Part shown: one piece after another, positions 13,605-26,569 of the stretch
Layout: each line of letters begins with the position of its first letter
How positions within the stretch are numbered: position 1 is the first letter of the stretch
NCBI RefSeq assembly: GCF_003945595.2
Contig: NW_024104408.1
Coordinates: 124,001 to 188,000, forward strand
Length of the DNA: 64,000 nt
DNA from: Pipra filicauda
Taxonomy: Eukaryota > Chordata > Aves > Passeriformes > Pipridae
Reading direction: 5' to 3'
Made by a program: the position numbers and the translations under genes
Notes under the pieces: model-generated
What the model saw: only the letters and a program-made list of their open reading frames with translations
Database searches by the model: none
Told to the model about the DNA's origin: nothing

Positions 13605-13672
13605 TGGCATTCTTCAATCCCATTGATTTTAGTGGAGCTTGAAGGCACTTAATACTTCATAGGCTCAGTCCC
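13605..13672. repeat. Ancient amniote repeat fragment of unassigned family
   Basis: CAATCCCATTGATTTTAGTG, then GAGCTTGAAGGCACTTAAT, then a GGCTCAGTCCC-like end resembles a decayed interspersed repeat common in turtle, crocodile and bird DNA. Its hallmark there is CCATTGACTTCAGTGGGAG followed by a TTAGG/CTTAA block and GGATCAGGCCC. I cannot name the family with certainty. A related piece is at 52855-53010. Confidence 0.45.
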
Positions 13673-15033
13673 AGGCTCTAGAAAGGTTACCCTGTTCATG
13701 TTCACCTATTATAGCTGCCAGGAGATCTAATACACTTTGGTTTAGCCAAAAAAGGGAAAGTAGGCAAGTTCACAATAAAAACAAGGAGCTGGTTTTTAAT
13801 AAAAAAGCCAGTCCCCCATGGGGATAAGTTACCAAGGGATGGGCTCTCCCATCCTATAAAGACTGTACAAGGACTCTATCTTAATTTACCAAAAAAATAC
13901 TACAGGTCACAAAGACTTTGTGGATTGCATGCAGGAACTGCAAAGCCAAAATCTCCTGTCTGCAGTATGGGACGGACATGGAGGTGAGATGGTATCTGTA
14001 AGATTCCTTTGCCCTTAACAAATCTGCACCAATTTCACATATGAGAGCGTATCTGAACGGAAACAAAAACCTAAACCCAAATATTTCAAAAGAACCTCAG
14101 TGTTGAAAGATGAAGGGCTTAAAATGCCTGAGTTTTGCTTTCTTGTAGAAAGACAAGTTGTCTTTCTTGTGTGCGTCAATCTGTGTGTGCATCATCACCA
14201 GTCACAGGTTTGGTATTTCGTGCAGGGCGTATGTAGACACTCACTAGTTCTTTTCATCCTTATCCCTCAACAAGTAGCCCCAGACCTTATATAGAAAGGC
14301 CTCAGATGGTGCAGTGATCTCTGCATGATGTGTTTCCTCCTCGGCATCACTGCCCTGCCCTCTCCCCATCACGCACGGGCTCCACAGATGCTAATGAACA
14401 CATTTCATGTTCTGACAGGAGGAGGAAACATGAGGAAATGAGGCACGTAGCAGTGAAGGTCAAAAGTTTCCGTTTACTCCTGGTGCCCAGTTTGAGACAC
14501 CTGAGTCACTCACTCTGGTTTCTCAGAGCTTGGCATCACCTTTGGCAGGTGGCAAAGGGCAGTGCATCACTGGTGGGCTCCTGCTTCCCTGTCCCTGGAG
14601 CCAGGGAGTTGGGTTTGGCTACTTCCACCCTCCACAAGGGCATTGCCTCTTGAGAATGGCCACACATTGCAGGAAAACAGCTGCAAAATGCCACAGCACC
14701 ACTAAAATAGCCCCGTTCTGTTGACCTGGTGCAGCGTGCACAGCTCTTTAAACCATGTAGAGTCACCCTTTACATGCCAGTCAGTTCCCCACTAGTGATC
14801 TCTAAGCTGATGGTCTCAGCCAGCTGCTTGTGGCTTGCCATTTGCGTGCAGGGCACGAGTGTTTTGCAAGTGTGGGCAAATTACTGTTGTGTCATCATGA
14901 AAGACTCTCTCACCAATAGGCAGAAGGCAGGACAAATATAAGACAGGATGAATGTAAGACACTTAGAAACACTCAAAGATACTGCAGTGGTAACACTGGG
15001 AAGAGGGCTCAGTTCTCCAGGGAGCATTCCTTT
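13673..15033. other. Intergenic unique sequence with one palindrome
   Basis: No gene recognised. The notable structure is the palindrome at 14147-14167, listed separately. Confidence 0.5.
14147..14167. repeat. 21-bp perfect palindrome
   Basis: Arms AGAAAGACAA (14147-14156) and TTGTCTTTCT (14158-14167) flank a single central G. The motif CTTTCTTGT also appears directly before (14138-14146) and at the end (14162-14170) of the palindrome. The locus is therefore a direct repeat with an inverted copy between the two. No function can be assigned. Confidence 0.8.
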
Positions 15034-15312
15034 TCATAAAATCGTAGAATAGTTTGGGTTAGAATGGACCTTAAAGAACATCTAGTTCCACCCCTCCTAC
15101 TGTGGACAGGGATACCTTTCACCAGACCAGGTTGCTCAGAGCTCTATCCAGCCTGGCCTTGAACACTTCCAGGGATGGGACATCCACGACTTCTCTTGAC
15201 AACCTGCTCCAGTGCCTCACTACCCCCGCAGGGAAGAATTTTTTCCTAATACCTAATCTAAACCTGCTATCTTTCTTTGAATCCATTCACTCTTGTCCTG
15301 CCCCTGCCTCCA
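15034..15312 (-). repeat. CR1 LINE 3' fragment
   Basis: The antisense CR1 3' end starts at TCATAAAATCGTAGAATAG and runs through TTAGAATGGACCTTAAAGAA, GACCAGGTTGCTCAGAGC, GGGATGGGACATCCACGAC and TTTTTTCCTAATACCTAATC. It ends near TCTTGTCCTGCCCCTGCC. The copy is 5' truncated at about 280 bp and is on the same strand as WWOX. Confidence 0.93.
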
Positions 15313-18300
15313 AGCTTAGAGGAAAACCAAGAGCTGCCAGTGCCAGACCTTCCATTGGAGCTACAGAGTTACTAGAAGAGGAACTGAAAGTAAACCAAAA
15401 CCAAACCCCCAAACTCATTTGTTTTATTCCTGGTGTGTATGTTGCATTCCCACTAGAGGAAAAAAAAAAAAGAGGAAGTTCTTTTAACCCATGAATTGGC
15501 ACAGATAGTCACAGAAGCCAGCAGTATATACCAGTTCAAAAGTGAATAGATGAAATTCATGCAGGCTGTTAAATTCAGTGTTTGTGATGCTCTTCCTTTT
15601 GAGGCAGAGCTGTTCCCTCCAGCACTGCTCCTTGTCCCTCCTCCTTCCTTATCCTCCCAGGAATTTGCACATGGCCAGTCAGAAACCAACATCTGGACTG
15701 GATGAACTATTAGTCTGATCCACTCTTGCAGTTCTCATGGTCTTAAATTTGCCTGCACAAAAGTGCACACATATCAGTTTGATAATGCTAGTTGCAGCTC
15801 GGACAAAAATACAAATATTTCCACACAGAGCGAGACATTGTGCATGCAAAGTAAATTAGTGTGCAGAAGCTACAAAATCAAAGACATGCTGCTGACTGAC
15901 AATAGTTTGCCCTGAAATAAAAAGTAGGTCTGTCTGTGGGCACAAGGAACATGCTTACTACCTTCCCTCTATCCTACAAAGCTTTTTGGTGAGCGAGAAC
16001 TGGTCTCGCTCAGGCAATTTACATGAGCGGAAGTGTGACAAACGGGGACAGTCCCTACCTTGAAGTAACAGGCCACAGAAGGGAAGTTTAGCAAAAGCAG
16101 GAGTCATTAATAGTCATTCCATCTCGCTCTGTGAAGTTCACTGAGGTTTAATTAAAGCACTGATATGTTTTTGACTGACCTTATTTTCATACCTGATAAT
16201 CAGTAAACTCATTATAATTTTTTAAGCCTGGTTTCGAATCTAGCTAATTAGCACTCTGTGGGTCAACATCTGAGTTAAATAAAGACATAGAGGAAAACTC
16301 CAAGATCTGCATATTTTTGATGCTCCCTGCAAAGGCGAGTGGTCATCAAGTAATTCCACCAGCAGAAGGCTGAGCTGGCACTGATGGGGAGGTGTTTTGA
16401 GGTGCTGGGTGAGCACCAGCCATGCAGTGGGGGCAGGACAGGGCTGAGCCTCCAGCTTTGGCAATCAGGGCTTCAAAAATGACTCAGACTGCAGCTTTCT
16501 ACAGCTGAACCCTTTGAAGCCCTGATCTGTGCAGAGCAGATCTGGTGAAGAGCAGGGCACAGATTTCATAGCTTCTTGCTGCACTTGAAGATAGTATGTG
16601 GGGAATGAGTGACAGGACATAGGAGCAGCAGTTTTCAGCATTTCCAAGAGGGAAATGTGACCTTCTCTGTGTTCAGTGTGGTGCTCAGCTGCTCATGGGA
16701 CAGGCTCCAGGCCAGGCTGGATGGACTTTTCCCTTGTACTCAGCATCCTTTCACCAGTTGACCCTCCTGGACTTCTCCTGCAAAGTACTTAGTGGGCAGG
16801 AGAGGTCTAGGGAGGTTGTGCTGCAATAAACACCACCAGATCCTACCGCAGGAGACACAGTGGTGGGCTGGGGAGTGCAAAACCAATGCAGTTAGCTGAG
16901 ACTTCCAACTAGAAAACTGTCAGGAGGAGAGGGGGACAAGAAGTACCAGGCAAGAGTTGGAGGAGAATATTGAAGGGGGGTCTCTTCTCTTAGAGGAGGG
17001 CAAAGAGCAACAACCACATTGGCCAGCAAGTGAGGAACAGTCTGGGCCACATGTGATGCTCCTCTTGTGTTTATATCTGTCCTCATAATTCCCATGCAAA
17101 ACAAGCTGCTTCCATCTTCAGCAGTCAGGAATCACCAATAGTTTAAATGCTGGGGAGGAAACAAATAATTATAACACTTAGCACCTGGCTTGCACTTTGC
17201 ACATTGACAGCACTGCACAGCCATCAGCTAATGAACTGAATGAGGTGTTCAATTACACAATGATTGTTAACGCTCAGTTAAAATCTACAAAACTGAGCAC
17301 CAAATGGTGGAGCTGCAATTTCAGCTGCCGGCTTGTAGGCACTTCCTTCATAATCACGGATGGTGCTTAGCAATACTTAAAACAAACTATTTCTCCTCTT
17401 CCACCAGCTTTTCCTGATGTTTGTGTGTAATGGCCTGATCTTAAATGAGCCTCTCCCTTTCTGGGAGCTTGTAAATCTCATGTTGTAAGACCCTGTGCAG
17501 TGTATGTGAGGTATGCTAGGCAGGCTGATTTTCTTAGATGAAGGCTCTGTTGCAAGGCTTTGCTGAACCCGTGACATTCATGTAAAAAAGAAGGAAAAAA
17601 AAAAGAAAAAAAGACCAGTCTGTAAAGTAACTAGAACTTTCAGCTAACTATTTATATCTATCATAATTGAAACATGACCAAGTCTTGGGTTCCTTTATAA
17701 CTTAGAATTTGACCAAACCTTCAGCACCTCCGTTTTCCATGCAGACATGCAGACATGCAGACACAGAGTTATAACAGCCACATGATCAGCTGCAAAACTA
17801 ATGGCTAAAGCGTGTGATAAATTGCATTTATTCCTCACCTTTAGCTCTTTCACCCATATGTTGGCCATCTCCTTTGCCCTGCACACAGTGATCCATTGCC
17901 ATGAGACTACCTTTCTCGTCCTGTTTCTCCCTGAGAAAGCTGTTTGTGCCTTTCAACAGCCGGCCATAAATCTGCTGCTTCCTTTTCTTCCTGGCACAAT
18001 CACAGGAGCCCTCCACCCCCAAAGGCAGAAAATTCCCATTGCTGATGAGTCCTGCCCCACTGATTCCCTCTGCACTGCAACTGCTTTTATTTCCTTACAT
18101 GCACAGGGCAGGCAGGGCTGTCCCCATTGTGATGGCTTTAGTGAGCAAATGGGCTCAGGGGTTCCCTCAGCAGGAGGAATTTATCAGCTCCCATGCTGCC
18201 CAAATCCTGCCCATCTTCTCCAGGTGTGGAGGGGCAGGATGTGTATATGATTCACCATGAGTGTGCCAAGATGTATTACACTAATGTACATTCTCCAGAT

Positions 18301-19087
18301 AGAACTGTTTAAAGAAATTCATGCTTCTGTCTCTGCAAGCATCACTTTATCCTCAATTTTATGATTCTAGATGATAAAACTGTACAGAAGTGTAACTGGA
18401 TGCTAGTTCCTTCCCCTAACCCAGTTTGCACTGAATCAACAACATTTTCCCCTGTCTTTTGCTCTGGTTGCAGAGCACCCAGAGTACAAGGTCATCGGGG
18501 GGAAGCATACCCTTGCCTATTTATGTGAAGAGGCTTTTTGATGGCTTAAGAAGCAGAATAAGATGGCTGATGCTAGGAAGGTTAACAGGGAGCTTCACAT
18601 CTGGGTGAATGAGAGCTCCTAAGAGGAGGCTTGATGCCTCCAGCCATCGCAGTGGCAGCGTGTGGGGAGTGATACCTGTCTCGTATCAAATGACCTTTAT
18701 TCAGATCAGCCATTGCATTGCACCACGCATGTGTCTGGTCTTTCTTTTCTGGACACAGTGTGGAATTTGTTAGATGTTCCTTCAGCAGTTATCCCTAAGG
18801 GACTGAACAAATTTTACAGTCACGGGAAGGGAAAGTAGTAGGAGCTGCCAGGTTAAAGAAAGAAAAGATTTTTGAACTTGAGCTACCAAATCTGAGGGCA
18901 GGTATAACAAAGTAGAAGTACCCTCTGCCTCTCAGAGAGGCATTAGCAATTTGCAGACTCTAAAGACACACAGTGCTGTGTTTGGACTGAGACATCTGCA
19001 CGCACTAGAGCCCTGCAAGACCTCAAAATATTGCTGCTGTAGTGAAGCATTTATGGCATTTGAAGAAAGAGACCGGGACAAAAAACT
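15313..19087. other. Intergenic unique sequence, no gene seen
   Basis: No exon recognised. An A-rich tract with scattered G lies at 17584-17612. A 17-bp palindrome with a central A, arms TGCCTCTC and GAGAGGCA, lies at 18926-18942. At 16705-16740 CCAGGCCAGGCTGGATGGAC hints at a plus-strand CR1 scrap, but is too short to call. Confidence 0.5.
17739..17764. repeat. Short octamer tandem repeat
   Basis: Three consecutive units of the 8-mer GCAGACAT, the last one diverging to GCAGACAC. This is a minisatellite seed with no evident function. Confidence 0.8.
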
Positions 19088-19192
19088 CCAGGAGTCTAAT
19101 CCTGGCTCTGATAGTGAATTACGGTGTGACTCTGAGCAAAAAATTTGCCTTGCCTTTCTGTGGGCGTTCAGTTTGTGTGACTGCAAAGTGGG
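19088..19192 (+). repeat. MIR-like ancient SINE fragment
   Basis: The plus strand follows MIR order. CCAGGAGTCTAATCCTGGCT matches the post-tRNA block and GTGTGACTCTGAGCAAAAAA the 'gtgtgaccttgggcaagt' core. TTCAGTTTGTGTGACTGC then AAAGTGGG matches 'ctcagtttccccatctgtaaaatggg'. The 224-codon open frame running through it (18951-19625) is therefore not evidence of a gene. The assignment is from memory of the consensus. Confidence 0.65.
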
Positions 19193-22100
19193 TACCACAG
19201 GACTCACCTGCTGCCCAGGTGAGCTGGCAGGCATGATGAGTTCACCCCCAGGCTTTCTGTCTGCCTGCCAGTCCCCTGTTCCCTTCATTCTGCCCTTGGA
19301 GCAAATTTCCAGAGTCCCAGCCCCACACATAGTCAACACCCTCCCAAGGCACTGCAGCCCTCCTGTCCACCTCCCTCACAGAGCCCCTGCCAGCCCCAGC
19401 CACTCACAGGGTCTCATTTTCTCCCTGAGATTAGGTTTCCTTCCAATGCCAATGGTGCCACTTTCCACACTCACCTTGCACCAGGCTTCCCACACCAAGT
19501 CAAACAGGGCAATATTCCCACTCACTGATCACAAAGAGCTCCAAGGTGAACGATGCTTCGCCCTCCTGCTATGTGTACTCACCACAGTTTGTAAATATAG
19601 CTCTGGAAAATCATTCATTAATTAGTTGAAATTGCATTAATATAATAATGGAAGTGATTTTTTTTTCTTCTGGGCTGAGGGAATAAACAACACTCCTACA
19701 AGAGCCTTTTACAGAACAAAGCAATGGAAGCAGCAGAGAAGATGGTGCTTTTAATGAAATGTGTATATTTACTTGTAAAAATGCACTATGGATGCATATG
19801 CCAGGTTATAAACAAAGGGCTGAGAATCTGTCTGATCAGCAAGTCTATGACTAGCTACTAATTAGGTGTATCTCATTTAGGAAAACCCACTTGGCTGCCT
19901 GAGTTTTGTCTGGGGGGGGACGGGACAGGAAAGCAGGAGAAGGCTGTGCAGGAGGAGCAGCAAGAATGATGAGACAAAGCGAGTTTGAAGTTAGTTTCTC
20001 TCATCCTCTACCTCAGACACGAAGGCCAGACCCATTAGCATCTATTCCAATGCACTGTGGTTTTTAACTTTTCCCTTTTCCGTCTTGGACTTTTTCACTG
20101 TCTGCTAGCACAGCACAGGGAGAAACCCCTTTGGGAGAGGGATGCGTGACTGGACTGGGCTCCTGAATGCAAATGCTGTGGGGCCAAGGTCCAACCCTCT
20201 ACAGGTCAAGGCACCAACACATGTTTTAGAGACAATTGTAAGCAGTTGTAAGCAAAGCAGCCCTCCTCTTGGCGCTTGTGAAGAAACAGAGCACAGTGCA
20301 GGCGTCAACCACACGTAAAACAGTCCTTGAAAAAAAAATTGTTCTTCATAAATGAGACTTTCTTGGCTATGATCATTAAAATAAATGGAAGCAAAGAGAT
20401 TAATAATGAAGTACCCCAAGCAAATCAGACAACATAGCCTGTCTCCCATCCATTTCAATCTGAAATTCATTTTGGCTCGTGCATCTGAGTCTGAGTGAGT
20501 TTTCCTGACTGATAGATGGTAGCTCACATCCAGGTATTATTTTTCTTCTTATTTTTACACTCAAAGGGTTTTAGAAGGCATGGTTTTGGAAATACCTATT
20601 GTCTGAGCCCAAAAATATATAGGTGGTTTCTAAATTGATTTTTTAGACAGATGCTATTTCCATTTCATTTCACTTGAGCAGAAGAAGTTATCTGTTCAGT
20701 TATCTTACTGGCTGTGACAAACAACAGTAAAATACCAAAGGAAAAAAAAAAAAAGGGAAGAGTTGATGACAATTTTATACCTAGACAAAGAGATAAAAGT
20801 AAAGGCATCCACTTTTCCTTATACACCAAATTCAGTGTGAGACCACGATGAACATTGTGGCAGGAACCTGGAGCAGCATCTTCCCATGTGCTTAGCACAC
20901 GAATAACCAGAGTCAGAGCGTATCCCCACGTGCCCGTGGTTGGGCACATGCTGAAGCACTTTGCTCTGTGGTGTTAGCAGATGTTTTGCAGTCCTGCACC
21001 CCACTCCTTTGAAACCTGGATGCTGGATCTGAAATCTGGACCATCCGTGACCCCTTTGCTGCGATGAGCAGCAGTGCCCAGCCCTTCCCTGCTGTCGGAG
21101 GAAGGAGACGTGGCTGTCAGTGACCCCCTGCAGGGGTGGGGACTGCTCTGGGGCAGAAATAACCCTCCCTTGAGCATCTTCCAGCCCTGCTGCAAAAGAC
21201 ATCTGGTTTGGAGAGGGCTGCAGGGCTGCTCCCTGCTCAGCTGAGAGGTGGGAGGGCGTTCTGGGAGGTGACTCTTTGGCTGAATTCCTGCCGAAAGGAT
21301 TCCACTAATGCGGCCGGGATCGCACCGCTCCATTAATGGTGTGGCAGGGCTTCCTGAGCCTTGTGCAGGAGTCTTTTTGATATTATTATATAACTCCAAA
21401 TAAACAAAATAAATAAGTGATACCACTTACATGCTAGACTGGTAGGTGCAATGGAAAAAGCAAAGATGGATGGATAATATCACATTTTAGCCTAACAGCT
21501 GTACAGTTTCATGTTATATTTACACTGGTATTTAGCTGCATCAGTATCAGAATATTAAAATAATTTTTTAAAGATCAAGAATTAAACCTAGATTTCATTA
21601 TTATTCAGAGCATACAAATTCACAGACCAGTTGTATTAAACATGATACAAATATCATACTGTATGTAATGGTACTTGCACTAATTGCACATTCTGGCACA
21701 TTATGGGGTAATGATGCTTGAAGTTACCAAACAGTTCAAAGATCAAAGGCCACGCAGTCAAAGATTTTAAAACAAACCTCCTGATATGTGAATTTATGAT
21801 AATGTACTAAATTTGACCTCTTCCCCTCATATAAATAACTACATATAATTATATAATTATATAATAGTAAGCCTGTAGTCCCACAGCAATTACAGAGTTA
21901 TTCCATGGGTATCTGAGCCCTGATAGGGGTGGGGATACCCAGCATCGCCCCCTGTCTCCCATTCTGCATCTCTAACTTTCCATTGATTGCCTAAGTGAAG
22001 ATATCCTGAGCTTTCCGTGTCTGTTTTGCCACGGATTTCACCAAGGCTCTACTTTTATCTCTAGTTGCTGGTTCTGTTTAATTGGTAGTTTGCAGATAAT

Positions 22101-25100
22101 AGAAACACAGAGGAATATTATTCATTCATCTTCAAAGAGCTGGAAGCTGAGAGAGTCTGGTGGGGCACCCAGGAAACCTTGCAGAAGACTGAAATGGCAA
22201 GGCAGCATTTTTATCACCGTCCTCATTCAGAAAAAGAGAGAGAGAGAGCAAGAAAGAGCGAGGCAGCCTGATCAGGAGCCAAAAGGAGATGATTATGTGG
22301 TTATCCAGAGGGATTCTTTCTATTACTTGAAAAATCAGAGTGCAGATTTAGAGAGACAGGTTGATGTGCTCGGGAAGATCAATGAATATGAGAGGTTCAT
22401 TGATGGCATATGCTTGGGTTTGGACGGAAGTGGCAGGTTCAGAGGCAGTGACAGCAGAAGGGAAGGAAAGAGCTGGTGGTCAGTGGCATGTCCTGGGGGC
22501 TGCCCTGTTAAGCAGAGGACCCTTCCCAGTGAGAAGAGCTGGCACCAGGGCCTTGGAGCAGCAAAGCTGAATGAGATTGCAGCCACAGATGTCAAGGAGT
22601 GGAATTTCAAGAACAGGTTTGTCTGAGAGAAGCTCTGTTGGAGCTTCAGGGATGCTGCTGGTGGGGAATGGTGAGGTGGGGGGCTCAGCAGTGCCCTCGG
22701 AGACATCTGCAAAAGGCAAACAAAAAAACTCACAAAATACTCTCAGTTTCCCAAGGGGTGAGAGGCTCTACATATGTAAATGTTTACTCACTTGGTTCTT
22801 TTATTAAACCACCTTGCAAACCCTTGCCATGAATAGTTTTAAGACACTCTCCTGCTCTCTGCAACCCTTTTGTTTACCCTGGTCTGCAGTCACTTCAGCA
22901 CCCTCACCCAGCCCTTTGTCAGCCAGCAAAAGCACTTGGTCCTGCTTTCCTGCAGAAAAGACCGTCCATCTGTTACGCATTGATAGAGGGAGCTGCTGAA
23001 GATAGAACGACTAGAAATATTTTTCTTGGCAAGTAGGAAGAGGCTTGGAATGAAAGCAAGTTAGGGACAATAAAGATAGCCAGGAACTCTGGAGCACCGA
23101 CCTCCAGATGCATCCAGAGTCATCAGGGAAAGTATATCAAATGTTAACAAATATTGGGAGCCAAGAACTAATTTTAAGGAGGACTGGAAGATATTCTTGT
23201 TAGTTCAGTGAACATTTTAAAGTAATCACGGCAGTTTCTAACATCATGGAGCATTTTGCCTGTTTGTTTCACCTACTATTTTTTGCAGATTTCAAAAATT
23301 TAGAAAGCTAAAATCATGGATTCTTAACTTAGGGCAATCAATAAACCCAGGAAATTTATTTTCCAAATGGTTAATGGTTTATAGGAGTTTCTGTCTCTAT
23401 TTTGTATTTTAATAAGCCGTGACAACGTGCAGTGATTTAAGTAAGGCACACACTTAAAGGCAGTGTGCAAATAAGTTTTGTGATGGCCACCAATGTGATT
23501 TGAGAAAGTTAGCTGTGGTTGCAGATTTAACTATGGGGTTGTTTTAGGAGTCCTTTAGGAGATCCATTTGTATGCACTTTACTGTCAAGCCCTTGTATAT
23601 GAGTGGGTGCTTCAGAACAAACTGGAATAGGTTCAGTACTGAGCCTCTGACCTGGTCTCTGTACATCTAAATTGTCAAACTGAAAGGCATATGTGATAAA
23701 AGAACATAAAGTTCTATGCTAAATCTAATGTATAAAATAACTAATCAGGTGAGCAGGAATCCAACAAAAATATTAGCAGGGGAAAAATGGAGACAAAGGA
23801 TGAAGAACTGTATTTCTTTATTTTATTTCTTTCCTCATCTGAGGACAAAAGTGCTGGGTGGCCTCAGTCAGAGGGCATAATGATGGTGGGGTAGAGGAGA
23901 AAGTAGTAAAAGTAATAGCCATGGTCAGGCCCAGAATTATGACCCAAGTGATTCAGCAATACTCAGATTCCAGGGGATTTAATTTAACTGGGAGGAAAAA
24001 AAAAAGCATTTAAAAGGAAATCATATATTAAAGTGTCTATGTGCATCCAAATGTGTATGTGTGTATATATTTATATAAACACATACTTGTACGTGTATAT
24101 CCATATGTTCATGGACTGTGCCTGTGAACACAGATCTGTACAAAATATATCATTAACCTTCCATTCAGGAGTAACAGCATCCATGTGAACAACTGCTCTG
24201 CAACTGAGAAAGTGTTTGAGTGTTGTAAATTGCCAAAGGGTTTAAAAACCAGGGGACTGATATAAAAATTAGGAAATTAAGAGCAATCAGATTATTCAGA
24301 CGGAACTATTGTATTTCATTCTAAGTGCAGTAAACATATGGATTACTCAGCCAATAAGACCAGTGAGGCTTGTGCTCTGGAAAAAATGATTTCTTTTATT
24401 TTTTTTGTAATTTCTGCTCATTCATGGACATAAACCAAATATTCAGCTGACTGACTGACCAATTTGCCAGTAAAAGTTTGAAGTGTCGTTCAATTGAACA
24501 TCATGAATGGGTTTTTTACTCCTTTATTTATTTTGAAGACAAACTGTGGTAGTTATTTTCTGTGTTTGTTAAAGTCTGCCTGCTTCAAGGGCTCCATGTA
24601 AAATTTACACAGTGAAATAATAAGCTCTTGTAAAGACTTATTTTATGTCCTAAGCCCTCCCTATGGCATGTCAGTCCAGCAGTGCATGAGTTCTGGGGTG
24701 AGCATGGTCGGTGCCTTTGATGGGCTCTGCAGGGTGTAAGTGTGAGCACCTATTTGTGCAATGGCATTTTGAGCTCTGGTTTTGGGCACTTAAGCTGTTT
24801 TAGTACTTCAACAAACAGGTCACCGCCTTGGTTTCAGCTTTTGGGGGTTCTTGCCAACCCAGACACGGATGAGAGCAAGGCAATAGTTCATAGAGGGTGT
24901 TGGTAAATCCCAAGAACATCTGGGGACCAGGTCAGAGAAGTGCCAGTGTGACCCACAGCTTTGCCCTTGCACCTTGCTCTGCTGACCCAGAGAAGGAGCA
25001 GGGGAAATGCTGCCATAGGGGTGCAGGCAAGATTGCTGCTGTACCTCAGCCACCCATGGACACTGCCTGATGTGCTTGGGCTCTTGGTGAAGAGGGGTTT

Positions 25101-26170
25101 GCCCTGGAAACTGCCAGCTATGACCTATAGAAAGGTATGACATACTCAGCTGAGGTGCTCTTTGAGATTATCCTACAGGGGAATGGATAGCTGGGATTTA
25201 GCCTGGAGTTGTGCAAATGAAGTTGGGCAAATCCAAGATAAGTGTGAACCAGGCAAGATGGTATAAAGGTGCTGGAAAAGGAATAAAAAAGCTGTTCTCT
25301 GGTTCATCTGTGGTGGTGCCATGATTGCACTCTCAAGTGTGAAAATCTTGGTGAGGAGACAGCAGACTTCCCTTTGTGTGCATTGATGTGCAGCAAAGTT
25401 ACTGCAGAACAGGCCTGGTTTGTTCACCAGCACAAAGCAAAGCCACGAGCACAGGGGTGATGGCAGAACACGTGGGTCTCTCTGCATTGCCTGTATTTAC
25501 ATAAAGAAATTTCACTTCAGTTAAAGCTTCCTTGGGAATATGCGGGGGCCGGGAAGGGGGGAGCTCTGCAGTGGAGGATGCTGTCTCAGCCTTATATAAA
25601 TACCTGTAGAATTGCTCAAATAGTTCATTAGTAGCTTATGAGTTTGTGTGCTTGCATTCCTCGCCAGCTCTAATTGCAAGGATGTTGATTCGCATTGCAT
25701 CCGAGCGGAGCCGGTGAACAGATTCTCTGCTCTATTGCACCATTAAATGAGGTGTTACTGTGTTTGACTCGAGCTGAAAAGGATCCCTTCCCAGTTAGTA
25801 AAGAGACCAGCTTGGGCTGACCTAGCTGGGGACAGATTTCCTTCCAAATCACAGAGAAGTCCTCCTGAATATGAGATGTTAATTGTGGCAGGAATTAAGG
25901 ATTAAACAGTCATGGCTTCAGGTTACTAGTGGGAACTGAAATCAGGATTACAAAGGAAACTGGGCCATGCCCTCACAATGCTATTACCCCAGTTCTCGAA
26001 TCTAAAAAACCTTAGAAACTCATCCTTGGTGACCAATAAAAACTAGTCTAAATTGTGCTTACTGAGGCCTGAGGAAAAGAGTCATAATTGTGCAGCCACA
26101 GTTTGGACACCTTTCAAAGCAGAAGATAACATCAAGGGTGAAACAGTGAAATTCAGCCCTGATTCATACC
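19193..26170. other. Intergenic unique sequence, no gene seen
   Basis: No coding exon recognised in 7 kb. A GA run lies at 22231-22262, and TG/TA-rich DNA with an imperfect inverted repeat at 24051-24105. The palindrome CCATTAATGG lies at 21330-21339. A 178-codon open frame at 22090-22626 (plus) runs through the GA repeat and has no recognisable domain. The AT-rich stretch 21530-21870 resembles a non-coding element in composition. Confidence 0.5.
21734..21765. promoter_or_regulatory. Cluster of TCF/LEF-like motifs
   Basis: Three CAAAG-containing motifs follow each other: GTTCAAAG (21734-21741), GATCAAAGG (21741-21749) and AGTCAAAGA (21757-21765). The middle one fits the TCF/LEF consensus SWTCAAAGG exactly; the others are partial. 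This is motif-level evidence only. Confidence 0.25.
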
Positions 26171-26214
26171 TTCTGCAACCTTTATTAGTGCATTCTGCAA
26201 CCTTTATTAGTGCA
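26171..26214. repeat. Exact 22-bp tandem duplication
   Basis: The unit starting TTCTGCAACC and ending TTTATTAGTGCA occurs at 26171-26192 and again at 26193-26214, with no mismatch and no spacer. Perfect identity implies a recent slippage duplication, or an assembly or PCR artefact. No gene or motif of known function is involved. Confidence 0.95.
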
Positions 26215-26569
26215 AAGGCCACTACGTCACCTCTTGTCTAGCAGAGTCAGACCCCACACCAGAGTCAGACACTCACACCTCGAGTCACTGCAAAGAGAGG
26301 ACATACCTTGCAAAAGCATTTCCCCCTGGGCACAGAGGCAGAGAAATCCCTGGGTGAGTTCAGCCTCAAGCCTGGAGTTCACCTGGATGCCCCCGTGGCA
26401 CCCACTGATGGGCTCAGCGTGAGGGCAATGACCCCCATCCACGTTCTTGAGGGAGATGCTCAGATGGGCTAAATATTTATGATGGTACAAAACCCCCGTA
26501 CCTGACCCCAGAATACAAAGCCATAGAAATGAAAGGGGAAAAAAAGAAATTCTGTGGATTAAATTTATT

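Noticed and set aside
16703..16740. Possible plus-strand CR1 scrap (CCAGGCCAGGCTGGATGGAC)
   Set aside because: Only about 25 bases match; the flanks do not continue into CR1.
18951..19625. 224-codon plus-strand open frame
   Set aside because: It runs through the MIR-like SINE at 19088-19192 and has no recognisable protein similarity or domain.
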